DNA of 64,000 bases from Syngnathus acus (Eukaryota; Chordata; Actinopteri; Syngnathiformes; Syngnathidae). The notes below the pieces were generated by a model, which saw only the letters and a list, made by a program, of their open reading frames with translations, made no database searches and was not told where the DNA came from. The stretch is taken from positions 11,810,918 to 11,874,917 of the forward strand of contig NC_051098.1 in NCBI RefSeq assembly GCF_901709675.1, in the 5' to 3' direction. How positions within the stretch are numbered: the stretch's first letter is position 1; each line of letters starts with the position of its first letter. Shown here piece after piece: positions 1 through 18,007 of the stretch. Position numbers and translations under genes: made by a program.

Positions 1-3000
1 TGGGGCGAAATGTAGCATGTCATTTTTTGTTCGTTTACGTTAGCAAGCCAAATTCTGCTTATATGACTGGAATGTACCAGTGTTTATTCTAGCAAGGGGA
101 GGAGAGACTGCTCCATTTTGACCCATTGTTTTAGCAATTAACAAATACATTTGGAGGAAGAGTTCACAAAATCTGTGTACATGACTCAAACTGCAAAACA
201 AAATTGCAAAAGTTTTGCTTTAGTTTGTGCTTATTTGTCCATCTCTATGTTAGCATGCTAATTCCTGGTTGGATGATGGGAAAGCTGATAATTTCGGAGA
301 ATGTCAGGAGTGACGATTTATCCACCTCATTGTCTGCATACGCGTAGGGGTCACATGAGAACATCCCAGCCGGGCTGTTTGTCGGCTCAGCAGAGAAGAC
401 GAGCCCGTGTGAGTGACTCATTCGTCTGCCTGATGTTCCGCTCTAATCTGTGGCTTGGCACTGGATAAATGGGGAATTGTGTGTGTTTACATAGACATGG
501 CGGGGAATCTTGCAGTTTACACACTCTGGAAGTAGCAATGTAATGAGCAACAAATAAAGGCAATAAAATAAGATAGCATGAAATATTCTCTGTAATCATT
601 CAAATCCATGTGTCTCAGATTTTATGTACTTAACCAATAAAAATGGCTGTACAGGATTACTGAGGCGCACACACTGGACCTTTTTTCGAAACCCTGAACG
701 TGCATAAACTGTGTCTAACCTTCCACTGAGGATTTTAATTTGGTAAAGTGTAGTGCAAATACCAGTGGGAGACAAAGAAGAATGTAGCCATGTGTTTTCA
801 GGCCAAAAGTTGTAACTGCATCTGAAAAGCTGTTGGTTAAATGGACAACTACTGACAATTTTGCGCAACAGTGTTTTAACAAACCCAAATTGTCTTTAAA
901 AAGCGAATCATAACTGAGTATTATGTTTGTAAAGGCAAAATATTTTGATTCAACATCCTGGAAGCCTGGTTAACCGTTTACATCTGAGCTAATTTTGATT
1001 AGCATGATAGCATTTAGCGAGCAGATGTTTGTTGATTAAACACTTGTTTTACATGTCAGTTTTGCATGGAATAAAAGAATATAAAATAAAATAGTTTTAA
1101 TTAAGCTAAACAAAGAACGACTCAAAATGATAAAAGTGTTGCCCCATCTCTTTTATTTATGACATTGTTTCAATCACTGGCCATGCTTGGTGTGTTAAAT
1201 TGAATGAGAACATTCCTGAAGCCGGCTAACAAAAAGGGCACATGCACGAATAAAAGACACATTTTATTTCATCTCAAATGCAATCATGTGCTGGAGGGCT
1301 GATGTTCTTTTATTGCTTTGAGATCATCTGCAAGATTGCAAAAGTGGGAACAATTATACTAGTGTGTGTGAGACCAATCAAATAACGCTACATACCAAAG
1401 TGAAATTGATCAGAAATGCCTCTACGATACAGTAAGTGTTCTTTGGTGAGTTATTTTGTGTTTTGTATGCCACGCCAGGTGAGAGTGCGAGAGAGAGTGC
1501 GAGAGAGAGTGCGAGAGAGAGAGAGAGAGAGAGAGAGCGACAGATGATAAATGGCACCCTTGCAGCCATATCACAAGCTCCATTTAGTCGGCCTCGTGTG
1601 TGAAATCTGATGATAAAATGTACTTTGGTTAGAATTGCAACAATTCATGTCAGCTCAACTGAAACAGCCTAGTGATGAAGTATTCAGTTCTGAAGTGCCA
1701 CTAAATTTGTCTGTTTATTGCTTTGAAGATATGTTTGATTGCAATAACATTCAAGAACAGGGAAGAGAAGTATTTTGATAATGACAGATTTTGTTGTGTG
1801 TTTGGATAGTGGATGGATGGAAAATACTTTATACATCAACATGTTTGGGTTTCATTTAGAACGCTTGATATTTCTATTTCACAGTTGTAGAGTTTGAAGT
1901 TCCAGATATTTTCATTTACAGCAACTCAAGCGTCTTGTGTTCAATGACACGGAGAAGCTAAAAATTAGCTTAGCACATACACGTTGATTTTTTTATTTTA
2001 TTTTAAATCCATTGTGGTGTATAAAATAAACATCATAAAAATGCTGTCATTGTCCAAATACTTCGGGACATAACGGTATACTGTTTATTTCTGTACAATT
2101 AGAAGTACAGTAATACAAACACATATATTTGAATACCCATGTTATGTTGGTATCTGTTATGGCTTCTGTACTTTGACCTCAGCAATAATGAAACAAGTGT
2201 GGGAGGGGTGGGGTGGGGGGGGGGGGGGGACAATATCACATCAACGCACTCATTGCTAATGCTAGGGAATATATTTTTGTTATCGACTGAATGTTTTTAT
2301 GATGAGTTATCTAATGAATGACCTTGCCACAAATTTGAAGTTAAGATCATTTGTGCCGACTAAAATGTTTTGGGTGATCACATTACCCAGTTCCAAAAAT
2401 CGGGGGTCCTTGGTAATCAAGCCTAATATGTTTTAGATTATTAAAATGGCACACTCGGTTCCTCGTACTTTTTTTTTATCATGCAATTTTTTTGTATTTG
2501 TAAACACAAGTGTTTTTATACAAATTACATATTTATTGTGAATGGAAAAGGCAATTTATTGAATGTGAATGCTGAAATGATGAAACTGGATTGAGAATAT
2601 GTGTTAATCTGGGATTCTTCTTTTTAAAATCTAAAACATTGGGGAATTGTTGGTAATGCAAATAGTTCCAGAGATGTGTAAAATATTTTGGGACTGTTTG
2701 AATTTGTTAAGAAAGGAGGGAATGATATTAAATTTCTCAATGTGGGATTTTAAATTTTTATTTGGGCAATGGGAATAGTTTCACGGATAATCCAGATGAG
2801 AAGGGGAGTAATGAAATTTACCGCAAATGAGCTGAAGAATAAATTGGAATGGTTTGAATTGGTCAAAATGTGGAAGAAAGAGGGAATAACATGGCATTTG
2901 GGGATTGAATTTGGACAATTTTGGAATTTGACGAATGGGACTTCCCACGATGGCCTTGAACAAACATATTACATTTTAAATGAGGGCAATGGTTTAAATC

Positions 3001-4428
3001 AGTGGAGAAATGTAGAATGAGTAGAACAATGAAAACAACCAAAATATGAGTTCTTGGCAATTATCAGAATCGTTTTTTCTGTTTATGTGGTTTTAGAAAA
3101 TCTGTTCTTCGGAGTGTTTGGAGTGCTGTCAACAAACACAAACAAACAGACAGAGCTAGCCAACGTTAACTCCACAAAGAAACAGACAAAGGTCACACGG
3201 GGGTGCCTCTCTGTTACACACAGTGCAAAAAAGTCTAAGTCAAAGTTCCAGATTGGATGCTCCCTCTGTGCCTAACTTTAGTTGAGTATGTTGCTGTGTC
3301 GTCTCTTTGTTCTCTCCCGCCGCGACGTTTGTTGATGGCCAGAACGCAGAAACGCAACGTCTTCAACCAGACTCGCTCTTCTTAAAGTCTTTGCTGAATT
3401 TGAACACAAAAGAGGACCCCTGCCAAGGAAGGACACTCCAAATTAGTGTTAAAAAAAAAAAAAAAGATTTATTCAATATCACCTAAAACTTGCAAGCAGA
3501 ACTTTCATGCGTGAAAAATCAAGTGGTGGCATAAAAAAAAAAAAATCATTGACACTGTCAGAAAGGCATTAATTAAAAAATATTTACAATTATTTTCAAA
3601 CTACCTAGTGAGAGGTGTTTCTAAAATCCTCCTAAAAATGGTAATAAAAGTAATCATTTGTATGCCTCCATTTTCTATCGTGCTTGTCCTTATGCATTTA
3701 TTAGCTCTAATTGAACTTGTTAGCTAGCTCATTATTAGCATAAAACATATTTTATTCTTTATTCTTACCTGATTGCAATTTTGGTGTGATGCTGAGAGTC
3801 GGGGCCGGCTGACACCTGATCTCGCACATCCAAGACAGGGAAGTCCATTACGTGTATCCGATTGGAAGTTTTTAATCATTGCATGATATCTATAACATTT
3901 TGTATTCTACAATACTGATACTAGTTGAAATGTGTGTTCACCTTGTAGTACATTGTAAATAATTTCCCATCTTATTTACAATATGCTTCTGTGAAATGCC
4001 AAAAAAGAATACCGTTCTGACAGTGTCAACCAATAGCGACAATTTTTAATCTTAGTTCTATTTGATTTTCAACTCTTCTACCGTGATTATGTAAATCGGT
4101 CACTTTGGCTTATTAGCAGAAATGGTGGAAAAAGTTCAACAAGGAGATTGAGAGGGGGGAAAAAAGGAGCCATGACAATTTCATCACTGCTACAGTTTGG
4201 AGTGAATTTCCTTTCAAGCCCTTTTTCTTACTCGTGGCTTCTATTTTTGGGGTAACCTGAATTATGATTGCAATTTAATGTGATGAAAGTGTTTGCATGT
4301 TCCCGCAGTACCGAGAGCGGTCGATAGAGGCAGAGACAGTCACACACTCATGACACTAAACACTAGCACACAACCAAGGCGTCACTTCTTACTTACACAG
4401 ATACCACTGCACTCACTCACTGCAGAGC
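1..4428. other. Non-coding flank downstream of PDE9A
   Basis: I see no supportable gene here. Short open frames exist on both strands but lack family similarity, splice context or codon structure. The stretch is AT-rich and holds simple repeats: a GAGAGTGC/GA-rich run at about 1481-1537, a long G tract at about 2199-2229, and A-rich runs near 3451 and 3531. The part closest to 4428 must contain the PDE9A 3' untranslated region, because the PDE9A stop codon is at 4429-4431 on the minus strand. I could not place its poly(A) site with confidence. Confidence 0.6.
1481..1537. repeat. GAGAGTGC / GA-rich simple repeat
   Basis: Three copies of GAGAGAGAGTGC-like units are followed by a (GA)n run. There is no gene context. 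Confidence 0.85.
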
Positions 4429-7400
4429 TTACTTCTTCTTCCCGCCTAATGACATATTTTCAGTTTTTTTCTTCTGCGCCTCATTGAACAAAAGACATAC
4501 CTTTATGTTAGCAAGTGGCTTTGGATGGGGGCGGTGCGCATGCATGCATGTGTGACCGTGTGCACCTCATACGGACGAGACTTGACTTTAGGAGAGTTGG
4601 TGCCGTCGACATGAAATGTTTTGAATGCGTAAAATTGGAACTGTTGACTTAGGGTTTCAAAGTGTGGGAAATTTGCGTTCAAATGTCTCTTGCTTAAAGC
4701 TCAGACACCATTTTCATCCAAGCTAGAGGAGATGGTACAATGAGTTTGTGTTTTTAGGAAGACCCCTTAGCTTCCCAACATGGTGCCTGATGTAAAATAC
4801 ATAAAATACAACACTGAACATGAAAAGGGAATGTCAGCAATTGTACTGGCTGAGGTATTTCCGTTTGATATCTTCATTACCAACTCAGCGAAAAGAAAAC
4901 GATAACTGCCAGGAATGAACTCACACAAGGACCACTTAGTAGCCTAACAAGGTGCCTGATTTAAAGGATGTCAGACTTCCAGGCAAACTTCCATCGTAGG
5001 GGGTACAAAGGTTACATACTGCAATATTAATGCTATTCATTAGCTCATCTATGACAATTTGCACTGTTAGCATTAAGCTAAGTGGTGTTTTAAAAATGTG
5101 TAATTCTCTCATTTTTTGTTTCATTTGTTTTAAGTTGCCCACACTTTGAAAGCCATTGGAATAGATGTTACCCAATGAAATCACTTTTGTGCAAATGTCC
5201 ATATTAAAATTTGCCATGAAATTTAGAGGTGTCTGCATCTGGATGATGTTCATGGTTTTGTTCAAAACGGCTCATATTTGAGACACCGACTCAACCACAT
5301 ACACGATAGATAAAATAGGTTTTACCTCTGTCATGGCATCATCAATTTGTTTCAGCTCCTCGTAGTGGTCTCGGGAGTCCCTCAGGGGTTGAACCATGAT
5401 CTCCTCAATTTGAGGGAAAAGCTGTTTGACAAAATACCAGTTAGCGACTTGTCAAACTATTCACACTGGTGGCAAAGCGCAGGTGAGCCGACCTTCATGA
5501 CTGTTTCAAACATCGGGATGAGCACAAACTTGATGAAGCCGATTTGAGCGGTGGGCTTGGTGACTTTGTCTCTGTCCATGAAGGGGGCCACCGGGAGGCC
5601 CTCCGACTTCTCCCGGTCACTCTGGGAGACGCAGATGTTGATCACATCAGAATCACTTTTGTGTGTTTGGCCTTGTGCAATGACTCCCTATGTACAGTTG
5701 AATCTTGAAGACTTTTGAATATTTTTTGAGATTTAAAAAAATAGTCGGGTAAATTCCCACCTGCATGAAGTACTCCTCCAAAAGACAGTCCACCCACGGT
5801 TCGGCCACCTCGGTCGGTCGCACTTCATTGGAGATGTCACAGCATTTGATCAATACCATCTTGAGCTGAAAATACAACAAAGGGCATTTTTGTTGTACTA
5901 ACACCAGTCACCACTAGATGGCAGGCCTCAACCTTCGAGGTCGAAATCTTATGTCCACTGAACGTAAAGGCAAACCATCTAGTTATTTTAGAGTCACTAT
6001 CAGCCAGATTTTTTTTACAGTCACAATTATATGGAGAGAAGCTTAAATGATGACAAATAAATGATATTTGCATAATTGCACTGTGTTGCAAAAAATGTAG
6101 CCCAAAACTGAATGTACATACACATGTTACATGCTCCTCATTGGTAAAGTCAAAGCTGTCCACTTTCTGCTTGAATGAGTCCAGTATCTCGCCATGTCTG
6201 GCCATGTCAGTGGCCAGGATGAGGGTGATTATAGCCTGTAGACAAAAAAAGCAAAGTCAGCAGGTCAGCTTGAAAACTGCATAGTTGGCATTGGTGAGCA
6301 CACCGCTAAGTCCGCTCACCTGTCGAATCTGTTTAAATGCTTCGGGATCCACATTTGCAAAGATGTTGCACTCGGGAAGGGAAAGAATTTGGAAAGCCAC
6401 CGCGCAGTGATGATTCTCCAGCGGTGAGATGTCATTGTAGCGCACCGCTAGCTCCGTACGAGCGTTGATTTGATAGCTGATAGGTGTGCGACATGGGTGG
6501 ATGCTATGAAAATGCTAATATTTTTTTTTTTTCAACACGCTGACAATATTGGTGTTGTTTTTTTCTCACGGAAACTCCTTGTGGTGAATAACAGATCTTA
6601 CGTGTTGTTGTATCCAGGGTGGTCCAGGTCGTGACACACCGCAGCTGTCATTAGAATGCCCATATCAGTGAGAGTCAGCTTCTCCTGCAAAAAAACCAAG
6701 TGAGACTTTATATAATCGGGAAAGGCCCAAAGAGATCCTGAAAAAATGGGAAGCCTCACCTGCAGGTTGCAGAGGTGGATCATGCCGTACATCATCTGAC
6801 TCACGCAGAAGCAATGACGGAAGTTGTGGAAGGGGTTGTTGCGGTAGTTCTCCTGGATGGCCAACTGCAAAAATGAAATTATATTTCATTTTTGATATTT
6901 TAAGGCTTTTTCTTTTTCTTCATATTTTTTGTTTACCAGCCAGCGTTTGAGTGTGATTGGGTTCATGTTGAATTCTTTCACTAGACCCAAGTCATGGTAC
7001 ATATACTCCAAACAGCTCAGCATCTGAAACCATAAAGGAATACATACAGATAAAATAATAAATGAATTAAGATGAATTGGATTTGCATATACACCTCGTT
7101 GTGCTCCCAGTGCCAGACGTCAAACGTTGGCTTCTTCAGTGCCTCGACAGTCTCCTGAGACAGTGTATACTGTGGAGAACAAAATGTATGAGAAGCAGCG
7201 GTAATACTTCTATAATGTCTCCACCAAACACACCTTTGGATAATTGGGAACATCTCGTCTCGGAGTGACCTTCTTCCCGTCGTCGAAATTGTATTTACAC
7301 GGGCAGTTTATCCTGAAGGAAAAAAGAAAGCATATACAGTATGTTATTTTAAATACACAATTTGGAATTGTCAAAAATCATGTCAAACCTGCCGCCACTC

Positions 7401-9918
7401 CTCGATGTCATCTCATCCCGAAGCTTCCTCAGATCATTTTTACACTTCTCAATCTCCACCACCTTCAAGCCCTCCACTGAAGAAGGAGCACAGTGTTCAT
7501 AATGTTGACAAGATTTGGATTTCTTCAAACCCACCACTTACGTTCCACTCTCTTCTCCAGCATGGCAAGCCTATTGGTGACCTCCGTCTTCAGCTCATTG
7601 ATGCGAAATGCTCTGCGAGGAAACCATATTGCATAAATAAACGGCACAGGGGAAAAACACACACACTTTGTTTTGGCGTGTGACTGAGCTAATCTTCAAC
7701 AAGATTGCGCAAGCGGCTTTAAAGGCAGCGCTTGTCATTTATTTACATGTGTAAGATACAGCCAGAGAATAATAAACAACAGAAGTGTTACCTGCTGAAC
7801 TGTTCTGCCACCTGGGACAGCACATTCTGAAACATGTCCTCCTTCTCTGTACATACAATGACGTCACAGTCGTCACCTTGCAGGTTTCGCTGTTGGTGTT
7901 GACGCACAATGTTGCTTACTTACCCCCGAGTTGACCAGTAGTCAGGGGGACAACTTTATACAATGAGCTGGACACAAAGCAGATAGTTATAAGTAGCAAT
8001 TTGCATTTAATCTCCATAGAAGGTGTGTTATAGCTAAGCAGACAAATCCAAAATAAAATACATGCAAGGGGATGCATGGACTTTTTATGTCATCACTTTA
8101 AAGTGTGCCAATATCATATTGTGCATACTTGGGTGAGTTGGTCGGCATGGTGGGATCTATCGAGACCAAGGCGCCTTCTGCATCCACAATCATGATTGCA
8201 GTGTTCCTTCAGGAAGCACATGGCAAGTACAATTATCAATGATTAGAATATTGTCCAATCACTCATGCATTATTATTATTAGTCACGCACTGCCCCCTTG
8301 TGGTATGGAGTTTAAAGTGCAAGTGAACTATATACGTATATATAAAATAATAATCTAACAGGAAATTAACTTCCAAATTGTTAGCGTAAATTAGTCACGT
8401 GATGGACTACATAGCTTGTCATAGCACTCAGAGTATTTGTAGAAAACTCATTCACTGAAAATTTAGTCAGAAAAAAAAAGATTACTACACTGAAATCATA
8501 ATTGTCACTGGAAAAGAAATGCAAATGAACAAAGCAGGTGGTACCAACCTGGGGATGTTAGAAGAGGTACACAAAAGCTCCCTAATGTCACATGGACTGC
8601 AGTGCCGACTAAACACCGCCTAGGAAGAACACACACTTAATTATATTTTTGCCTGACATTTAATGCAAACCAAAAATAACAAAGAGCGAACTTAAACAAA
8701 TACATTGCGCTTTGTTTGATGTTATTTTGAGGCCTCGGTGTTGCTGTGCAGGGGGAAGCGGTGATCATATATCGCTCTGCAGCTCAAAGCATAACAATAT
8801 CACGAATATTAATAAAAATGGCCATGCATGTAGAAGAAAGACGACAAGTGATGATGATCTTGCAGTGACCTTGAAAAGGAGCAGGTGTAGCAGACAAATT
8901 GAATCGTGGGTTCGGGCCCTTGAGCAGACATGTGTCATCAGCAGCTCTCTACTTGAAACACTCAGCGGACCGGCAAGTGTTGCATTTAAACTCTTTGCCT
9001 ATGTGCGCTTGCAATGATGCATAATGATGTCTAAATGCAGACAGCCATTTTTAGTTTCTGGTGGAGCAGTGCTTGTAAGATGGCGGCGTGGTTATAATAA
9101 CAAAATGATGGCATTTTTTATCGGCATTGCAAAGAATTATGTGAGCAAGAATTTTTATGTGGCTACGTTTCCGAATCGAATCACAGTCGTCAGAATTTAT
9201 GGCCGCGAGTTGTTTGAATTATCTCTGTCAGAAACACCTGGAAGGCAAAGTGCGCTCTGTGGCAGGTTAATTTTAGATCTGACTCGGGCGGGGTGAGTCA
9301 ACTGGGAATACTTGGAAGAAGGTGCTTTAAATTGAATTAGCATCATTCGTTTGATAAGGCGCCTTTGTTTTGCGACATGAAAGCATATTCAACTTCATTA
9401 TTTTTAATTGTTGTTTTACAATAATGCACATTTTGCAGTATTTTGACAGTTCTTGAACTTTTGACACTAAATTCCACCCCGAAAAAAACAAATACCAGCA
9501 TTATGACCAACATTAAAATACAGTAACATAGTTGGCACAATTGTTTATCAAAAACAAGGCAGTGGTTTGATTCCTCAAAAGTGTATTTGATATTATTGTA
9601 AGCTACTCAAAAACTAAACATTTGGAACATGAATACTCTACTTAAATATCAGGAAAAACTTCACGTTGAATCGAATGCTGATACATTTAACGTTTACATA
9701 AAAGTTAAAGACTGAGTCAACTTTAAAAGAAAAACATGTACTACACACGATAAGAATTAATTTGTAATTAATTGCAGACAACTCGAAAGAGTCGACTCAT
9801 ACCACACAAAAACTGGCAATTTAAAAATTTTTTTTTTTTGCATACTCACTTTTTGTACTTTCCCATCCACATCCAGATAAATGGCTTTGGGGGCATAGGA
9901 GGAGGAGCTGGAGCCCAT
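4429..9918 (-). CDS. pde9a: cGMP-specific 3',5'-cyclic phosphodiesterase 9A
   Basis: PDE9A hydrolyses cGMP to 5'-GMP with high affinity. Eighteen minus-strand coding exons splice in frame to 518 aa: 9850-9918, 8549-8619, 8129-8206, 7924-7967, 7792-7846, 7542-7612, 7389-7476, 7234-7312, 7095-7169, 6937-7023, 6760-6864, 6602-6684, 6320-6476, 6122-6235, 5761-5865, 5493-5621, 5326-5421, 4429-4479. The start [16 protein letters not shown] matches the family N-terminus. Catalytic motifs are intact: HNFRH (residues 252-256), [11 protein letters not shown] (291-301), KCCD ending at Asp402, and TAQIGF with the invariant Gln453. His256, His292, Asp293 and Asp402 are the metal ligands; Leu420, Tyr424, Phe441 and Phe456 line the pocket. 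This numbering coincides with human PDE9A2. The last exon encodes a short lysine-rich tail ending in KKK, shorter than the human C-terminus. There is no signal peptide or membrane segment, so the enzyme is cytosolic or nuclear. Family knowledge comes from human PDE9A; the exon model is my reading. Confidence 0.97.
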
Positions 9919-10332
9919 GTTTGACCTCCCTCTCCTCTTACACGCCCGTAGCGATGCTGACCCGGACTGGCACTGATGGGCACAGTTGAGAAGGCGACCA
10001 CGGGAACGTGTCCTATCACACAAACAAAATAGGAAAAAAGAAAGACATGAATAAAAAATGAGCAAGAGATACCAAGTCAGCATATTTAATTACGAATACA
10101 AGTTGATGAAATCACAAACAGGTCAAATTAGCGAAAGGTGCCAACAATACTCACAACACAAGATGTGCGGCTTCCCCAGAGGAGAGCGACGGTAACGTCC
10201 CCGGGGTGACGACGTTGCAGTCGGCTCACTTTCGCCTGAGTGTTCAAAAACCGGAGCCGGCGGAGGCGAGGCGATGAGCTGAGCGATGGAGATGCGATGT
10301 GAGGGAGCCAGAGGGCTTTGGTGTACCATCAA
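9919..10332 (-). other. pde9a: Probable PDE9A 5' untranslated exons
   Basis: The first coding exon extends upstream of its ATG to about 10012, where an AG acceptor follows a short pyrimidine tract (minus strand). Further upstream a good donor (GTGAGT at 10149-10154, minus strand) ends a GC-rich exon running to at least 10332. Joining the two puts a TGA at the junction in the only long upstream frame, so the upstream exon is most likely untranslated. The frame of about 60 codons at 10155-10332 could be an upstream ORF or an alternative first exon. The transcription start cannot be read from sequence alone. Confidence 0.45.
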
Positions 10333-10455
10333 TATAACCGGCTCTCCTGGCTGGTTGCCAGGGGACCGTTACTATGGTGAGAAATAAGACAACCCCCTGT
10401 GACCCTACGCTGTGGTCAGAGGCCTCTTGTACATGCTGAGGGGAATGATACACGT

Positions 10456-13017
10456 AAATACGGTGGGCATAAACATAGCCTTGATTAAAATGGCCAATAG
10501 GTGAATGAAATACGGATCCATGAGATAAACCATTAATTTACTCTGGGTCAAGAATAACTCAATTACGGGTCAAAACGGGACCAACCAACACAAATGGGGT
10601 TATTTTGTGGGTTATCCTCCCTACTGCTGACTCTTGTGACCTTTTTTTTATTAACACACATCACAAATAGGCACATGATGATTCTTCTGTGCTTGCCTTC
10701 TCGTGCCCTTGTCCACTCATGCGCTGACTTGCTTCTTGAGAGGAGGCACACCAGATGGTTTGGTCAGATGAGTTGAAGCCACGCAGGCACTTGAAGAGAT
10801 TTATTTTTGGTGCTATTTTGTAGTCGGGTGATCACGAGGGGATGGCATGGCCTGATAATCGGTGGAGTGTTGAAGTAGTGATGAAAATCCTTGATTGTGG
10901 GTTTTATTTGAAGTTCCGTATGGATAGCACAATTAAAAACATAATACATATATATGTTATGTATAAACCCCGCCCCCTTGATTTCTCCTCCACACCCACA
11001 AAAAGATTTGAGATGTTCTTTACTACCTTCCCCACAAAAAATCTTCAAAACACTGACAAACATTTCAGTGGATCTTTTATACATGCATTAAAACAATATT
11101 GTCAAAAATAAAATCTATTAAGCACATATATTTTCCACATATGTATGCCAGTGTAAATATGAGTCATTTTACCCGCCATTTTACCAACCAGTCTCCACCT
11201 GCCCACTGCCAATTATTAAAATCTTGACCTACAGTCACTGACAAAAGCCAGATAAGAGTTTTCCGACAATACTGTCACCCCCTCCCCTCGTCTGGGGAAT
11301 TCCACATCAACAGGGCTTGAGTGAAAACGCTCCACCAACCAACGTGTAGGAGGTCATTAATTAGAGATGGAGAGCGTCATGCGGTATCCATGTCCCTCGA
11401 GGCTAATTAGCATCGCTGAATCCCACTCCCTATATCTCAATACAAGTGCTACGCAATGGAAGAGATGCTGCAATAAATGTGAAAAGTACATCGTGTTTTT
11501 GTCAATCTAAAAAGTGATTACAGTTGACCTTTTCATATTTTCGGTTCCGCATTAGCCGCTAAGTTATGGCTAGCTAACTAGCATTATTGATTTATTGACT
11601 AATCTAGTCCCTATCTTCTGTGAATATTTTTTATACGATATATCCACATTTCTACTTGGCTTGACTGTGTATCCAGAAGCTTTTATTCGTAGAGAAGGGA
11701 GTCCACATCAAAACAAACAGTGTTGTGTAATCCAAAGGATGCATCACACCTTTAGACACATTTCAGGATAAAAGGTGCCAATGAAATGATAGCGATTTCA
11801 ATGACAAAAGGCCTCGCTGTGCAGCTGGACGGACATCTGAGGGGAAGGGAAATTATCCTGATAATAGGACGCTTCTGTTTTTGGTGTGTTTGAGCGTGTT
11901 TTTGTGCTCTCCATCGGATGATTCGACAAAACTGGTGCGAGATACATTTCCGATAACAGCATCCGCTCTTCTACAATAGGTCTGCTTAAAATCATGCAAT
12001 AACGTGAGGAAAAGCTTACTAGAAGATCTGAACTTTATTTCTTATTAATCAAAGGCACTTAAAATGGTGACAGGTTTGGGATAGCCCCCAGTTTAACATG
12101 AATATCATTTGTTTACTCTAAACACATCCCCATTTATGAGGTTGTGGACACTTGTGCAATCACATTTGAGTTATTTTTATTTCCCCTCTTGAGAAGATGA
12201 CAAAAATAAAAAAATCGATTGCATTTTCTTAGGGCTTTAGTTTTGAAATGATTTATCTTGGTCGATTTTTTTTAATATCACAAGATACTGAAACAGCGTC
12301 ATACTATAAGAGCTGTTTCTAATTCTGGCCTTCTCAACAAATAATTATATCATACGCAAAACACACACAACAGGTCTTCAAATAGAAGGAAATCATGAAT
12401 GGTCACATTGAGAGCCAATTGATTGGAGGTTGCATGATTGCACGGTGCCCTTTAATCACTGCAAATCGCTATAATTGAATTAAAGCCTCTTCATGTTAAT
12501 TAGGCAGCCATTTTAATTCACCTAATTCTATGTTTATTTTAGGAACTACTATATACTTTGAGTCCAAAACCCAGCAGTTAAATGGACATGATAAATGAAG
12601 TCCACTGCCTGGGAGTTGAGAGAATGCAATGTGATGGGGACATCTTATGGACTAAAAGGCCATAACAGCTTTTTAAAAAAACAAAACAAAAAAAAAACTG
12701 TATTAGGCCTAGGACGGTATTAACGTAAACAAATATGGATATACATATATTTAAAAAAATAACTCAAAGTACAAAATATTGTAGATTTCTAATTTAATCT
12801 GAGATTTAAATGATAAAAAAAAATGTGTAGATACCCAAGCTACTCATCAGATATTCCCAGTGAAACGAGTAAAACATTAAAAAAGGTGCGCTCTGCATAG
12901 TTCGGTACATGTAACCTATGAAAATACTTTTATATTACGGGATGTCATCAAAAGGCTACACAAGTATTGCTGATGGCCACAGAAGGAATTGCTGGCAAGT
13001 AAACGCAAGGCGTGACG
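10456..13017. other. Intergenic, PDE9A 5' side to HEPACAM 3' side
   Basis: I see no coding exon here. The stretch must hold the PDE9A promoter on its left and the HEPACAM 3' untranslated region on its right. The only repeats visible are short A/T runs. It is the junction between a gene on human 21q22.3 (PDE9A) and the human 11q24.2 block (HEPACAM, NRGN, SPA17). Confidence 0.5.

Positions 13018-18007
<4,990 letters not shown>

Noticed and set aside
2199-2229. Long G tract as a functional G-quadruplex
   Set aside because: The G run is real (similar ones are at 23123-23157 and 32437-32461), but nothing nearby links it to a promoter or gene. Slippage-prone simple sequence is the simpler reading.
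2769-3020. Plus-strand 83-codon frame (MGIVSRIIQM...)
   Set aside because: It lies in GGAAT/TTTGAAT-rich degenerate sequence with an overlapping frame on the other strand. There are no splice signals or family similarity; it is probably repeat-derived or chance.
8712-9296. Two plus-strand frames within the first PDE9A intron
   Set aside because: No family match, no splice structure and low-complexity stretches. They are best explained as chance frames in a 1.2-kb intron.
10155-10332. Alternative N-terminus of PDE9A (MMVHQSPLAP...)
   Set aside because: Joining it to the next exon creates TGA at the junction, and joining it directly to coding exon 2 shifts the frame. It is kept only as a possible untranslated exon.
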